DNA of 64,000 nt from Marinobacter changyiensis. GTDB lineage: Bacteria; Pseudomonadota; Gammaproteobacteria; Pseudomonadales; Oleiphilaceae. The position numbers and the translations under genes were made by a program. The stretch lies in NCBI RefSeq assembly GCF_009193265.1, contig NZ_VZZZ01000007.1, positions 62,001-126,000 on the forward strand, read 5' to 3'. A model generated the notes under the pieces. The model was not told the DNA's origin. It ran no database searches and saw nothing but the letters and a program-made list of their open reading frames with translations. Of the stretch, positions 17,262 to 26,514 are shown one piece after another. Positions within the stretch are counted from its first letter, which is position 1. Every line of letters begins with the position of its first letter.

Positions 17262-19562
17262 TCAGGAATTCTGGCTCAAGGTATCGGCAGCGGCCTTACC
17301 AGGCCGCAGGTAACGCCCGAATCCGGCGCCCCGCAGCGCAAGTTCAACACAGCTTTTGATAACGTGGGGCGAGTCCAGCAACAGCACGTCCTCCAGTAAC
17401 TGGGCGGCCCATTCCTGACTGATACTGCGAATGACCGATTTCACCTTGGGCAAGCTGGCGGCGTTCATCGACAACGCATCGTAACCCATGGCCATCAGCA
17501 GCACCGCACCTCCGGGATCACCGGCCAGTTCGCCACAGATGCTGACCGGCTTACCCACCGAGTGAGCATCCTGTGCAATACGCACCAGAGCCTGCAGAAC
17601 CGCCGGGTGGTAGGAATGGTAAAGCTGGGCAACACGCGGGTTATTCCGATCGACTGCCAACAGATACTGGGTCAGATCATTTGAGCCTACCGAGAGGAAA
17701 TCAACACGGTCCGCCAGCTCACGCACCTGATACACCGCAGCAGGAATCTCTACCATCACACCCACCTTGGGCATATGGATATCGTAACCTTCTTCACGGA
17801 CCTCATGGTAAACGCGATAAATCAGATGGAGGGATTCTTCAACTTCCGAAATGTTACTGATCATCGGCAGCATGATCTGCAGGTTGTTGAGACCTTCGCT
17901 GGCCTTCAGCATCGCCCGGACCTGCACCAGGAAAATTTCCGGATGATCCAGCGTGACACGGATGCCGCGCCACCCCAGGAATGGGTTTTCCTCACTGATA
18001 GGAAAATAGCTGAGGGATTTGTCACCACCAATGTCCAGGGTGCGCATGGTGACCGGACTGGGCGCGAAAGCCTCAAGCTGCTCGCGGTAATATTCCCGCT
18101 GTTCCTGCTCGGACGGAAACCGCTCCTTGATCATGAAAGGCACTTCCGTGCGATAAAGCCCGATGCCCTCTGCACCGTGGTTCAGGGACCGCACAACATC
18201 CGTCATCAGGCCCGTGTTCACCAGCAGCGATACCCGGTGGCCATCGGTGGTTTCGCAGGGCAGGTCCCGTAGCTTTTCCAGACCGCGGAACAGCGCTGCC
18301 TCTTCGTCGTATATTTCCTGATAGAAAGCCCGGAGGTCCGCCGATGGCGAGGCAAAAAGCTGGCCTTCAAAGCCGTCGACGATCAACTCCTTGCCATCAA
18401 GCTGATTGACCGGGATATCAACCATCCCCATCACGGTCGGAACCCCCATGGCGCGGGCAAGAATCGCGACATGGGAATTACCGGAACCCCGCACCGAGAT
18501 CAGCCCAACCAGGCTGCCCCGGGGCACCTCACCCAGCATGGCTGGGGTCAGCTCTTCGCTGACCAGGACGGTGCGCTCGGGATAAACTACGTCTTGCTGG
18601 TCGTCAGCCTGCAGATGCGCGAGCAGTCGGCGGCCCAGGTCCCGGATATCCACCGCACGCTCTCGCAGGTAAAGATCACCCATCAGCTCGAAGTGGCGGA
18701 CATACTGGTTAACCACCTGTTTCAGTGCACCTTGGGCCCACAGACCACCCTCGATTCTGCTCACCACTTCACCGGGCAGCGCGTTGTCGTCCAGCATTCT
18801 CAGATACACTTCAAACAGTGCCAATTCTTCCGGCCGCAACTGGGACGCCAACCGTTCCGAGACCCGGTCAATGTCCTCCCTGACAGCGGTGACGGCTTCA
18901 CCGAACAGTGCGAGCTCCTGCGCTATATCGTCGGTTTGCTTCTCGGGCACGGCATCCAGATCGGCCGGTGGATAAATAACCACACACTGACCGATGGCAA
19001 CTCCCGGGGCTCCCGCGACGCCTTTGAAGCTGACATCCCGGGTTTCTTCCCCGGTCAGCGACAGACCGCTGATCGCCCCGGTTGCCTCACTGTGGGCGAT
19101 AACCCCCGCAAGCTGGGCAGATACCGTCACCAGGAAGGCCTCTTCGCCCTCATCAAAACATCGGGAGCTTTCGCGCTGCTGGACCACCAGCACACCAAGG
19201 ACACGGCGATGGTGAATAATGGGTACGCCCAGAAAGGAACTGAAACGCTCTTCGCCGGTTTCCGGAAAATAACGGTAGCGGGGGTGGGAGGGGGCATCTT
19301 CAAGATTGATGGGCTCTTCACGGGAGCCTACCAGTCCGATCAGACCCTCAGAGTGGCCAAGACTTACCTTGCCAACGGCCTTTTTGTATAGCCCTTCCGT
19401 GGCCATCAGAATGTAGCGATTGGTTTCCGGATCCAAGAGATAAACCGAACAGACTTCGGTATTCATCGCTGCCTGCACCCGCGAAACGATAATATCCAGC
19501 GCCTCCTGCAGATCGCGGGCGCTGTTTACCTCTTGTACGATATTTCGCAGTGTACTTAGCAT
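17262..19562 (-). CDS. ptsP: PtsP, phosphoenolpyruvate-protein phosphotransferase (nitrogen PTS enzyme I)
   Basis: PtsP takes phosphate from PEP and passes it to NPr and EIIA-Ntr in the regulatory nitrogen PTS. An N-terminal GAF sensor domain covers about residues 1-150. An HPr-binding helical domain follows, then the swivelling phosphohistidine domain with His364 in GNSHVAILARAMG, and a PEP-binding TIM barrel with VEIPAAVYQVRELA and the active-site cysteine region SICGELAGD near 675. It is complete at 766 aa. It lies 44 bp downstream of rppH in the same direction, a pairing conserved in many gammaproteobacteria. Confidence 0.96.
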   Translation of the reverse strand: MLSTLRNIVQEVNSARDLQEALDIIVSRVQAAMNTEVCSVYLLDPETNRYILMATEGLYKKAVGKVSLGHSEGLIGLVGSREEPINLEDAPSHPRYRYFPETGEERFSSFLGVPIIHHRRVLGVLVVQQRESSRCFDEGEEAFLVTVSAQLAGVIAHSEATGAISGLSLTGEETRDVSFKGVAGAPGVAIGQCVVIYPPADLDAVPEKQTDDIAQELALFGEAVTAVREDIDRVSERLASQLRPEELALFEVYLRMLDDNALPGEVVSRIEGGLWAQGALKQVVNQYVRHFELMGDLYLRERAVDIRDLGRRLLAHLQADDQQDVVYPERTVLVSEELTPAMLGEVPRGSLVGLISVRGSGNSHVAILARAMGVPTVMGMVDIPVNQLDGKELIVDGFEGQLFASPSADLRAFYQEIYDEEAALFRGLEKLRDLPCETTDGHRVSLLVNTGLMTDVVRSLNHGAEGIGLYRTEVPFMIKERFPSEQEQREYYREQLEAFAPSPVTMRTLDIGGDKSLSYFPISEENPFLGWRGIRVTLDHPEIFLVQVRAMLKASEGLNNLQIMLPMISNISEVEESLHLIYRVYHEVREEGYDIHMPKVGVMVEIPAAVYQVRELADRVDFLSVGSNDLTQYLLAVDRNNPRVAQLYHSYHPAVLQALVRIAQDAHSVGKPVSICGELAGDPGGAVLLMAMGYDALSMNAASLPKVKSVIRSISQEWAAQLLEDVLLLDSPHVIKSCVELALRGAGFGRYLRPGKAAADTLSQNS

Positions 19563-19606
19563 GGCGGCTCAATCCGTCATTATTGATCCTGTGAACGTCG
19601 CTGGAG

Positions 19607-20104
19607 CTAACTCCGGCCAGTCTGCTCCATATCACGGAACAGTCTCGGCGCCAGTTCTCTCAGTGCACGTCTGTATACCTCTCGCTTAAACGATACTACC
19701 TGACCGAGCGGGTACCAATAGCTTACCCATTGCCAGCCATCGAACTCTGGTGAATCTGTGCCATCAACGCGCACTTGCGCATCCGGCGAAAGCATCCGCA
19801 GCAGGAACCATTTCTGTTTTTGCCCAACACAGATCGGGTGCGAGTTATGTCGCACCATACGCCTGGGAAGCCGATAGCGGAGCCAGCCCCGGGTGCAGCT
19901 GATGATTTCGACATCCCCAGCGCCCAGACCGATTTCCTCTCCAAGCTCCCGGTACAATGCCTCTTCCGGTGATTCGTTGTGATTGATACCACCTTGGGGA
20001 AATTGCCAGGAGTCCTGCCCTATTCGCCTCGCCCAGAGCACTTCGCCTCTGTGGTTGGTCAGAATGATTCCGACGTTGGGTCTGAAACCGTCTGAATCGA
20101 TCAC
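19607..20104 (-). CDS. rppH: RppH, RNA pyrophosphohydrolase
   Basis: This Nudix enzyme removes pyrophosphate from the 5' end of mRNA and so starts RNase E-dependent decay. The start is GTG at 20104. The N-terminal DGFRPNVGIIL and WQFPQGGI are family signatures. The Nudix box GX5EX7REUXEEXGU is intact, from GGINHNESPEEALYRELGEE to GL, around residues 38-60. It has 165 aa, normal for RppH. It is adjacent to ptsP as in Escherichia and Pseudomonas. Confidence 0.95.
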   Translation of the reverse strand: MIDSDGFRPNVGIILTNHRGEVLWARRIGQDSWQFPQGGINHNESPEEALYRELGEEIGLGAGDVEIISCTRGWLRYRLPRRMVRHNSHPICVGQKQKWFLLRMLSPDAQVRVDGTDSPEFDGWQWVSYWYPLGQVVSFKREVYRRALRELAPRLFRDMEQTGRS

Positions 20105-20335
20105 GGCACAGTCCTGTATAGAAGTCGGTATATGTCCAAGTTGACTTCATTCTTACAGAAAGCCCAACCTTCGGCAAACGAAGCCGTTATCTTTTCAGCA
20201 TGTTAGAATGGCGCCCGCTGACCGGAACAAATTCCAACCCGATGTCAGGACTCAGGCCCAAAGCAGCGGCTTGTGATTGTTACCAAAGCACTCACCGAAA
20301 AAGCCCCAATGAAAAGCCAAAGAAGGAGCTGTGAT

Positions 20336-20992
20336 TTGACCCTGGCCATATTTGATCTCGACAACACGTTGTTGGCGGGTGACAGCGATCATGCCTGGAA
20401 CGAGTTCCTGGTAGAAGAAGGCATCGTAGACGCCGAAACATACCAGCACGCCAACGACCAGTTCTATCAGGACTACCTCAACGGCGACCTGGATATTTTG
20501 CGGTATCTGCGCTTTGCCCTCGAACCACTCTCGCTGCACGAGCCGAAAGAACTTGAGCGATGGCGGGTTCGTTTCCTCGAACGCAAGATCCGGCCTATGC
20601 TCCAGATCAAGGCCACAGCCTTGCTGGATCACCATCGCGAGCTAGGCCACACTTTGATGATCATCACCGCCACCAACCGGTTCGTAACGGAGCCGGTAGC
20701 CGACGTACTGGGCATAAAGCACCTCATAGCCACGGACCCCGAGATCGTTAATGGTCGCTACACTGGCGGCGTGGCAGGCATACCCAGCTTTCAGGGCGGC
20801 AAGGTAACCCGACTGCTTGAGTGGCTTGAACATCAGCAAATGACCCTGGACGACGCCTGGTTTTACAGCGACTCCCACAACGACCTGCCATTGCTCAATA
20901 AAGTCTCCCATCCGGTCGCGGTCGACCCGGACCCCACCCTGGCGGCCCATGCCCGTAAACACAGTTGGGATATCATTTCCCTACGGGACTGA
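20336..20992 (+). CDS. HAD-family hydrolase, SerB-like subfamily IB phosphatase
   Basis: A cytoplasmic phosphatase of the HAD-IB group (phosphoserine-phosphatase-like). Motif I is IFDLDNTLLAGDSD, with the aspartate nucleophile and general acid near residues 7 and 9. Motif II is MIITATNRF. Motif III/IV is YSDSHNDLPLL. The best start is TTG at 20336, giving MTLAIFDLDNT, because AAGGAG lies nine bases upstream; a GTG at 20273 would add an unlikely tail. It is about 218 aa. The true substrate is unknown: histidinol phosphate, phosphoserine and lipid phosphates are all used by relatives. The imelysin-like gene follows after 13 bp. Confidence 0.85.
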   Translation: MTLAIFDLDNTLLAGDSDHAWNEFLVEEGIVDAETYQHANDQFYQDYLNGDLDILRYLRFALEPLSLHEPKELERWRVRFLERKIRPMLQIKATALLDHHRELGHTLMIITATNRFVTEPVADVLGIKHLIATDPEIVNGRYTGGVAGIPSFQGGKVTRLLEWLEHQQMTLDDAWFYSDSHNDLPLLNKVSHPVAVDPDPTLAAHARKHSWDIISLRD

Positions 20993-21005
20993 AAGGAGTA
21001 TCCCT

Positions 21006-22193
21006 ATGCGAGCGCAGGCTTTTTGGATCACGTTGTTGCCAGCAATGCTGCTGCTAACCGCCTGCGACGGGCCGCCTGGACCGGAGAGCGGGAAATCCGA
21101 CCAGAGTCCTTCAAGCGCAGAACTTTCAGGTGTTATTCGCGATCAGGTTGATCAGTTGAGCACTTCGGTGTGCGAGTCAGCGAAGAACCTCAAAGACGGC
21201 GTTAAAGCTTTCCTTGACTCACCCGGCCCAGAGACACTGATCAACGCGCGGGCTCAGTGGCGCCGGGCCCATCAATCCTACACCGATCTCGTTGTGGCCT
21301 ATAAGCTGGCCGGGCAGGAACTGCCAAATATCCACGAGGACCGGGATACCCTGGATGCCTATCCGTTACTCCCGGGCTATCTGGACCGCGTGCCCGGTTA
21401 TCCTCGCAGCGGTATTGTCTATTCAGAGGTGCCGCTGACGCCGGCTTTTCTGCAGGAAGAACACCAGTCAACGGACTTTCTCTATCTCACCCTGGGATTT
21501 CACCCGCTGGAAACCATGCTCTGGGGTAGTGCAGATCAGACTACTGACGAGCAAGTGGTGCTCTACACCAAAACAGACAGTGTGGATAAAGACCAGATCG
21601 ATTCCCGCTCCCGCCGAGCCGACTTACTCAGGCTTATAGCTCACGGTCTGAACCGGGATGCCGGGATGCACTGCCCACCAGCCGGACTAATTCCTGTTAT
21701 GAGCGAACTGACACGGCTGAAAGGGAGTGAGAACAGCGCAAAGCAGGCCATCGCGGAGGTACTTGGAGGCTTGATTGAGCCCCGGCTCTCGGCCTGGCAA
21801 ACCAATACGGTTGGTGAAGATCGAAACGGAATGCCGGTGTGGCACGCCCCCTTTGCCAAAACCGATTTCACTGAAATGTCAGCCCAGGTCAACGCCTTGC
21901 GGGCCCAGTGGCTCCCGGCCCTGGCGCCAAACGCTGCGGATGCCGATTCCAGAAGCGTCCTGGAAGAGCGGTTTGCAGTACTTGCAGAGCGACTCGATCA
22001 GCATGCTGCAGCGGGCAGTAATCAGACCGTTGACGATATAACCCATACCCGGGATGAACTTAACGCACTTTTAGCGGCATTGAGCCTTGCGCCGCAGCGC
22101 GAAGAGTCGAGTCAGAGCGATGCGCCCCCTGACCCGGTGGATAATAATGAGCAGGCTCTCGGACCTCTGGATTCAGAAGAATCCCGTGAGTGA
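21006..22193 (+). CDS. Imelysin-family lipoprotein
   Basis: A periplasmic lipoprotein: MRAQAFWITLLPAMLLLTAC gives a lipobox with lipidation at Cys20. The body is helical and resembles imelysin/EfeO M75-type domains. The diagnostic GxHxxE motif appears as GFHPLETMLWG near residue 175. Imelysin proteins are associated with iron uptake, but peptidase activity is doubtful. The start at 21006 has an AAGGAG site nine bases upstream. The acidic, low-complexity C-terminus overlaps the 3' end of the convergent methyltransferase gene by 21 bp. It probably forms an operon with the HAD phosphatase. Confidence 0.8.
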   Translation: MRAQAFWITLLPAMLLLTACDGPPGPESGKSDQSPSSAELSGVIRDQVDQLSTSVCESAKNLKDGVKAFLDSPGPETLINARAQWRRAHQSYTDLVVAYKLAGQELPNIHEDRDTLDAYPLLPGYLDRVPGYPRSGIVYSEVPLTPAFLQEEHQSTDFLYLTLGFHPLETMLWGSADQTTDEQVVLYTKTDSVDKDQIDSRSRRADLLRLIAHGLNRDAGMHCPPAGLIPVMSELTRLKGSENSAKQAIAEVLGGLIEPRLSAWQTNTVGEDRNGMPVWHAPFAKTDFTEMSAQVNALRAQWLPALAPNAADADSRSVLEERFAVLAERLDQHAAAGSNQTVDDITHTRDELNALLAALSLAPQREESSQSDAPPDPVDNNEQALGPLDSEESRE

Positions 22194-23369
22194 GCGCACG
22201 AAGCAGGACTTGATGTAATCGGTCTCCGGAATGCCCGGCACAATGGGGTGGTCTGGCGCCTGATGCCCCTGCTCCAGCAGCTGAACAAACCGGTCAATCT
22301 TGCGACCACTGCCCCTTATGATGTCCACCAGTTTTTCCTGGGACAGATGCATTGAACAGGAGGCCGAAACCAGCAGGCCATCCCGATCCAACAATCGCAG
22401 CGCCAGTTGGTTCAGCCTGGCGTAGGCCTGCTCACCGGCTTTCTGATCCCGACGGCGGGGAATCAACGCCGGCGGGTCCAATACCACAATGTCGTACTTT
22501 TCTTTTTCATCGCACAGAACCTTCAATGCTTCGAAGGCATCACCTTCCAGGGTCTCGATATTGTCCAACCCGTTGAGCCTGGCGTTATGGTGAACGGCGT
22601 CCAGCGCCTGGGCTGAACTGTCCAGAAACGAGACGTGGGACGCGCCCGCGCAGGCTGCCTGAATGCCCCACCCTCCGACATAACTGAACACATCCAGCAC
22701 CCGTTTGCCCGGGGCATAGGCTTGCAGGCGCTGTCGGTTCATCCGGTGATCGTAGAACCAGCCGGTTTTCTGACCACCGGCAAGGGGCACTTCGAAATTC
22801 ACGCCGTTCTCGCGAACGTTCAGGACGTCCACGGTCGCCCCATTGATCTGCTCGACGTAACTGGCAAGACCTTCGACCTGACGCATCTTGCCATCATTTT
22901 TCAATACCACAATGGTGTCATGCACCAGCCGCTGGACCGCACGTACGATGGCATCCTTCATGGCTTCCATGCCGGCAGTGGAGATCTGCACCACCACAAC
23001 CTGGTCAAACCGGTCGATCACCAGGCCGGAAAGGCCATCACTGTCTCCGAATACCCAACGGTAAAACGGCTCGGGAAATAACCGTTCTCTCAGGTTCAGG
23101 GCCATTTCCATGCGGTAAGTCAAACGTTGGGCGGTCATACCATGGGCGGCATCCCGGCTGATCAGACGGCCGCAAATCAGGGTATGGGGGTTAACAAAGA
23201 CCGTTCCCAACGGTTTATCCACCGATGATCGCAGCTCAGCCTGGCTGCCCGCTTCGAAGTCGGTCAGCGGCGAACGCTGGGTATCCACTTCGTTGCTGTA
23301 CACCCACAGATGCCCTGCCCGCAGACGGCGCTCTGCGCCTTTTCGCAAGTACAGTACCGGAAACTTCAT
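22173..23369 (-). CDS. rlmI: Class I rRNA methyltransferase, RlmI-like (23S rRNA m5C)
   Basis: An S-adenosylmethionine-dependent RNA methyltransferase of about 398 aa. The N-terminal PUA domain begins FPVLYLRKGAERRLRAGHLW and covers about residues 1-75. It is followed by a EEHEE linker region and a Rossmann methyltransferase. Motif I is VLDVFSYVGGWGIQAA near 220, motif IV is VVLDPPALIP near 300, and the cysteine motif is SASCSMHLS near 350. This architecture matches E. coli RlmI, which modifies C1962. The target base is inferred from family only. I chose ATG 23369 over an upstream in-frame start at 23390 because homologues begin with MKFPVLYL. Confidence 0.87.
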   Translation of the reverse strand: MKFPVLYLRKGAERRLRAGHLWVYSNEVDTQRSPLTDFEAGSQAELRSSVDKPLGTVFVNPHTLICGRLISRDAAHGMTAQRLTYRMEMALNLRERLFPEPFYRWVFGDSDGLSGLVIDRFDQVVVVQISTAGMEAMKDAIVRAVQRLVHDTIVVLKNDGKMRQVEGLASYVEQINGATVDVLNVRENGVNFEVPLAGGQKTGWFYDHRMNRQRLQAYAPGKRVLDVFSYVGGWGIQAACAGASHVSFLDSSAQALDAVHHNARLNGLDNIETLEGDAFEALKVLCDEKEKYDIVVLDPPALIPRRRDQKAGEQAYARLNQLALRLLDRDGLLVSASCSMHLSQEKLVDIIRGSGRKIDRFVQLLEQGHQAPDHPIVPGIPETDYIKSCFVRSLTGFF

Positions 23370-23479
23370 AACAACCACCCATGAGAACACAAAGTAAAAA
23401 GCGGATCATACACGGGACGAAGCTATCGGGTTCACAACTATCCGGTTCATGTTGCCGCGGAATGACACGAAACCGGGAA

Positions 23480-23872
23480 CTACTCTTCAGCAGCTACGTG
23501 TGCGGCATAGGTTTCGGCATCCATCAAACTGTCGAGCTCGCCCGGGTCCGCCAGCCTGACCTTGAATAACCAGCCATCGCCGTAAGGGTCTTCGTTCACT
23601 TTCTCCGGTTCATCTTCAAGACTCTCATTAACTTCAAGAACCTCCCCGGTCACCGGACTGAAAACATCGGACGCCGACTTGACGGACTCCGCCACACCGG
23701 CCTCCTCACCTCCGGTAACCATCGCGCCGATATCCGGCACACCGATATAGACCACATCACCCAGTTTTTCCTGGGCGTAATCGGTAATACCGACCGTGCC
23801 GGTACCGTCTTCAGCCAACCTTACCCATTGGTGCGTTTCAATATACTTAACGTCTGCGGGAATATCGCTCAT
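23480..23872 (-). CDS. gcvH: Glycine cleavage system H protein
   Basis: GcvH is the lipoyl carrier that shuttles the aminomethyl group between GcvP, GcvT and the lipoamide dehydrogenase. It is 130 aa and starts MSDIPADVKYIETHQWVRLA. The lipoylation site is the lysine in GVAESVKSASDVFSPVTG near residue 65. The C-terminal YGDGWLFKVRL is also typical. The frame continues upstream of 23872, but the homologous start is clearly this ATG. The other glycine-cleavage genes are not nearby. Confidence 0.96.
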   Translation of the reverse strand: MSDIPADVKYIETHQWVRLAEDGTGTVGITDYAQEKLGDVVYIGVPDIGAMVTGGEEAGVAESVKSASDVFSPVTGEVLEVNESLEDEPEKVNEDPYGDGWLFKVRLADPGELDSLMDAETYAAHVAAEE

Positions 23873-24041
23873 CACTGAATCCTTGCCTGGTTTTTCCGGC
23901 AGTTTAACCGATGGCACCACGATGGCAAGGAACACTGAAAAACGACAGTATGCCAGGTACGACGCGCGCGAACTGTTGAAGCCGTGAAGAGGGAGAATGG
24001 CAGAGCAGGAATCCCGCAAAGCGGGGAATCCTTATCAGCGA

Positions 24042-24848
24042 TCAGTAACCGGTGCTGTTGCAATCAAGGTCATACTCAAAATCATCTGCCCGGCAAACGC
24101 CGGTTTCAAAATCTCCCGAGCGGTGAAGATCAAACCAGCGGTACCCCGGCGCTTTTTCCTCAACGGAGAATTTCCGGGCCCCGCTCTTGAACTGAATGCA
24201 TGTGGAGGGCGTGGCCAACAGCCGAACATCATGACGTAGCGCGTCAAATTCCTGATGGATGTGACCCCAGAGCACAACTTTAACGTGCGAAAAGCGGTCT
24301 ATCACTTGCCAGAACGCTTCGCGATTGCGCAGACCAATCTCTGCCATCCATTCACACCCGATGTCCACCGGATGATGGTGCAGATTAACCAGTGCGGGCA
24401 ACTGCGGGTGAACTGAAAGCGAAGCACTCAGAAACTCGAGTTCTTCCGCCGACAACTCGCCATACACTTTCCCAGGCACCGAGGTGTCAAGCTGAATGAA
24501 CTGCCAGCCGCCGGCGATCACCTGGCGACGGCCATGGTCTGTACCTGCGATCACCTGCCGAAGTACGGGTCCGTGATCGTGGTTGCCTGGCAGCCATACC
24601 GAGGGGCAATTGAAGGCCTTTAACTTATCAGCGAACACACGATAGGCCTCTTCGCTGCCGTCCTGAGCCAGATCGCCGGTCGCCAGGAGCAAGTCTGGTG
24701 TCACGGGGTCCTTCAACGCCAGCGTGATAACGGCATCAAGGCTATCCCGGGTATTCACACCCAGAAGCGCACCTGAAGGGTCAGCCATCAAATGGGGATC
24801 GGTTAGCTGTATAACCCGCAACGGGGAGGCCTTCTCGGTGTTTGTCAT
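24042..24848 (-). CDS. cpdA: 3',5'-cyclic AMP phosphodiesterase CpdA
   Basis: A calcineurin-like metallophosphoesterase of about 268 aa that hydrolyses cAMP in the cytoplasm. Metal-binding motifs are in order: QLTDPHL, ATGDLAQDGS, LPGNHDHG, NLHHHPVD and LWGHIHQEFD. These match class III cNMP phosphodiesterases. The ATG at 24848 (MTNTEKASPLRVIQLTDPHL) is preferred to an upstream in-frame start at 24923 that would overlap the previous gene. It lies in a likely operon nudF-DUF1249-cpdA, the same order as in Escherichia and Pseudomonas. Confidence 0.94.
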   Translation of the reverse strand: MTNTEKASPLRVIQLTDPHLMADPSGALLGVNTRDSLDAVITLALKDPVTPDLLLATGDLAQDGSEEAYRVFADKLKAFNCPSVWLPGNHDHGPVLRQVIAGTDHGRRQVIAGGWQFIQLDTSVPGKVYGELSAEELEFLSASLSVHPQLPALVNLHHHPVDIGCEWMAEIGLRNREAFWQVIDRFSHVKVVLWGHIHQEFDALRHDVRLLATPSTCIQFKSGARKFSVEEKAPGYRWFDLHRSGDFETGVCRADDFEYDLDCNSTGY

Positions 24849-24861
24849 CTTGATTCGGCGT

Positions 24862-25359
24862 TCAACCTTCGTCCACGTTATCGCCGGACGGCCAACCGGT
24901 AAGGGCAAGTGGCAGATGGCCAAAACGCAGACAAAAATCCAGCCAGTCGGCGAGAAAGCTGTTTACCTGCACTTTTTCGTCCGGGTGATGCATGTAGCGG
25001 TTGGGGTAATCGTTAACCGCTGCAATCTGACGGTCACGATAACAGCTGATCACCTCAGCCATCGAGGCATCATGGTATATACGAACCGTGAGCTGCGGAT
25101 TGTTTAGCCATTTGCCAGCGTTGTGAACCTGCTCGAAGAGTACCGTTTCTGTAAACCGGGCCTGCTGTAACACCTTGAGCCGGACCCGGCCAAAGTATTC
25201 CTCTCCCCGATGCAGTTCAAACTCCGAAACCGGCTCGCCTTTGGCTTCAAGTTGTCGCAGCCGGCAGATGCGCATGTAGTTGCCCTCGCACAACGCGCCA
25301 AGACGCCTCAGGTCCGGAACGTAACGCTTGCGCCTGGCAGCCCACTCATACACGGTCAT
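24862..25359 (-). CDS. DUF1249 family protein (YqiB-like)
   Basis: A 165-aa cytoplasmic protein of unknown function. It contains the family segments RYVPDLRRLGALCEGNYMRI near the start and ARFTETVLFEQ in the middle. ADWLDFCLRFGHLP near the C-terminus is the hallmark ending of DUF1249 proteins. Its start overlaps the 3' end of the Nudix gene by 14 bp, and it ends 13 bp before cpdA. This three-gene order is conserved across gammaproteobacteria and supports the family call, although the role is unknown. Confidence 0.9.
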   Translation of the reverse strand: MTVYEWAARRKRYVPDLRRLGALCEGNYMRICRLRQLEAKGEPVSEFELHRGEEYFGRVRLKVLQQARFTETVLFEQVHNAGKWLNNPQLTVRIYHDASMAEVISCYRDRQIAAVNDYPNRYMHHPDEKVQVNSFLADWLDFCLRFGHLPLALTGWPSGDNVDEG

Positions 25360-25972
25360 ACCACTCCTGCTGCAGACGCTGACGATTCAGTTGAAGCCAC
25401 TGTATACCTATAATAGCAGCCGCGTTGTTGATGCGACCGTCCGCAATCATTGCGATTGCCTCGTCGGCGCTGAATATATGCGCCCGAATATCTTCATGCT
25501 CATGCTCGACCCCAAAGAGTCCCCCGGCGGATTCGGTGCTGACGCACCCGCAGAACAGGTGGATCATTTCTGTGGTGCCTCCCGGGGAGACCAGATAATT
25601 ACAGATGGGTTCGAGCACACTGAAACTCAGTCCCGCTTCTTCGCCACCTTCCCGCTGGGCCACGTCTTCGGGGGTTTCACCCGGCTCGTTCATGCCTGCG
25701 ACCAGCTCGAGCAACCACGGTGACTGGTTTCGCGCCAATGCGCCGGGCCGGAACTGCTCCAGCAAGACCACTTCATCCCGGCCTGGGTCATAAGGCAATA
25801 CGCAGGTGGCGTCTCCGCGGATGAAGAGCTCACGGGTAAACACAGGCGATTCCCGTCCATCAAAACGCTTGTGGCTCAGCCAGAGCTTGTCCATGCGGAA
25901 GAAGCCCTGATAAACGGTTTCGCGTTTTTCGATTGTTACATCGCTGTCTTGAAACTGGAACGGTTCGGTCAT
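25346..25972 (-). CDS. nudF: ADP-ribose pyrophosphatase (Nudix)
   Basis: This Nudix hydrolase cleaves ADP-ribose to AMP and ribose-5-phosphate. It has 208 aa. The Nudix box runs from GMNEPGETPEDVAQREGGEE to AGL around residues 95-117. It fits GX5EX7REUXEEXGU apart from one non-canonical hydrophobic position (glycine). A proline about 15 residues downstream of the box (VSPGGTTEMIHLFCG), typical of ADP-ribose-specific members, is present. The ATG at 25972 opens the operon with DUF1249 and cpdA. Confidence 0.93.
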   Translation of the reverse strand: MTEPFQFQDSDVTIEKRETVYQGFFRMDKLWLSHKRFDGRESPVFTRELFIRGDATCVLPYDPGRDEVVLLEQFRPGALARNQSPWLLELVAGMNEPGETPEDVAQREGGEEAGLSFSVLEPICNYLVSPGGTTEMIHLFCGCVSTESAGGLFGVEHEHEDIRAHIFSADEAIAMIADGRINNAAAIIGIQWLQLNRQRLQQEWYDRV

Positions 25973-26514
25973 TTCAGATCCGGTTGTGGAATCGATTCTG
26001 AACGATAGCCGGAACTATGTGGTTACTGCAAGCTCGGGCCCAGCCTCCCAGCTTCGGTCAGGCAGTCATCGGGAACCCCTTTCCAAAACTGCGCGGAGCC
26101 ATGGATGGCGGAGCCCAAGCGCCCCATGGATGGGCTTGAGCGTGTTTTGGAAAGGGGTTCCCAATGACTGCCCTATAATCCGAGGCGCCTTCATTTTTAT
26201 CAGCTAGTTATCCATATAAACACACTGCAAGATTCAGGATGGAGGTAAAAACTGGCGCAAGAAATCTGAAGCGGAGTTCAGGCTGACGGGGTAATTCTCA
26301 GCGCCAGAATAATAGAGCCCATCTACATGGTTCAGCCTGAATGGAGCCTTCTGGCATATCTGATCATGCTTACAGATTGTTACCATATTTTGCGCCGGAG
26401 ATTTGAGCAAAACCGTTACTCCTGCTAAGTTACGAACATAATTAAAATGCGTTAATAAAATGAGCGTTATAAGTCCATGAAGGCTGCGTTCATATTGAAT
26501 TTAAGGGATTAAGC
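25973..26514. other. 541-bp intergenic spacer between nudF and the accessory operon
   Basis: There is no plausible gene here. The left half carries the palindromic element at 26061-26172. The right half (about 26340-26510) is AT-rich and should hold the promoter of the downstream operon. A weak sigma-70-like pair, TTGAGC at 26403-26408 and TAAGTT at 26426-26431 with 17-bp spacing, is visible, and AAGGGA at about 26503 is the ribosome-binding site of the next gene. Confidence 0.6.
26061..26172. repeat. 112-bp palindromic element with 29-bp arms
   Basis: The arms 26061-26089 and 26144-26172 are inverted copies with one mismatch in 29. The 54-bp centre holds two further CCATGGATGG-type boxes (near 26099 and 26124), allowing a cruciform or long hairpin. 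It lies between two divergent genes, so it is not an ordinary terminator. It has the look of a dispersed palindromic (REP/MITE-like) intergenic repeat. I believe similar palindromes recur in Marinobacter-type genomes, but copy number cannot be seen from this window. Confidence 0.85.
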
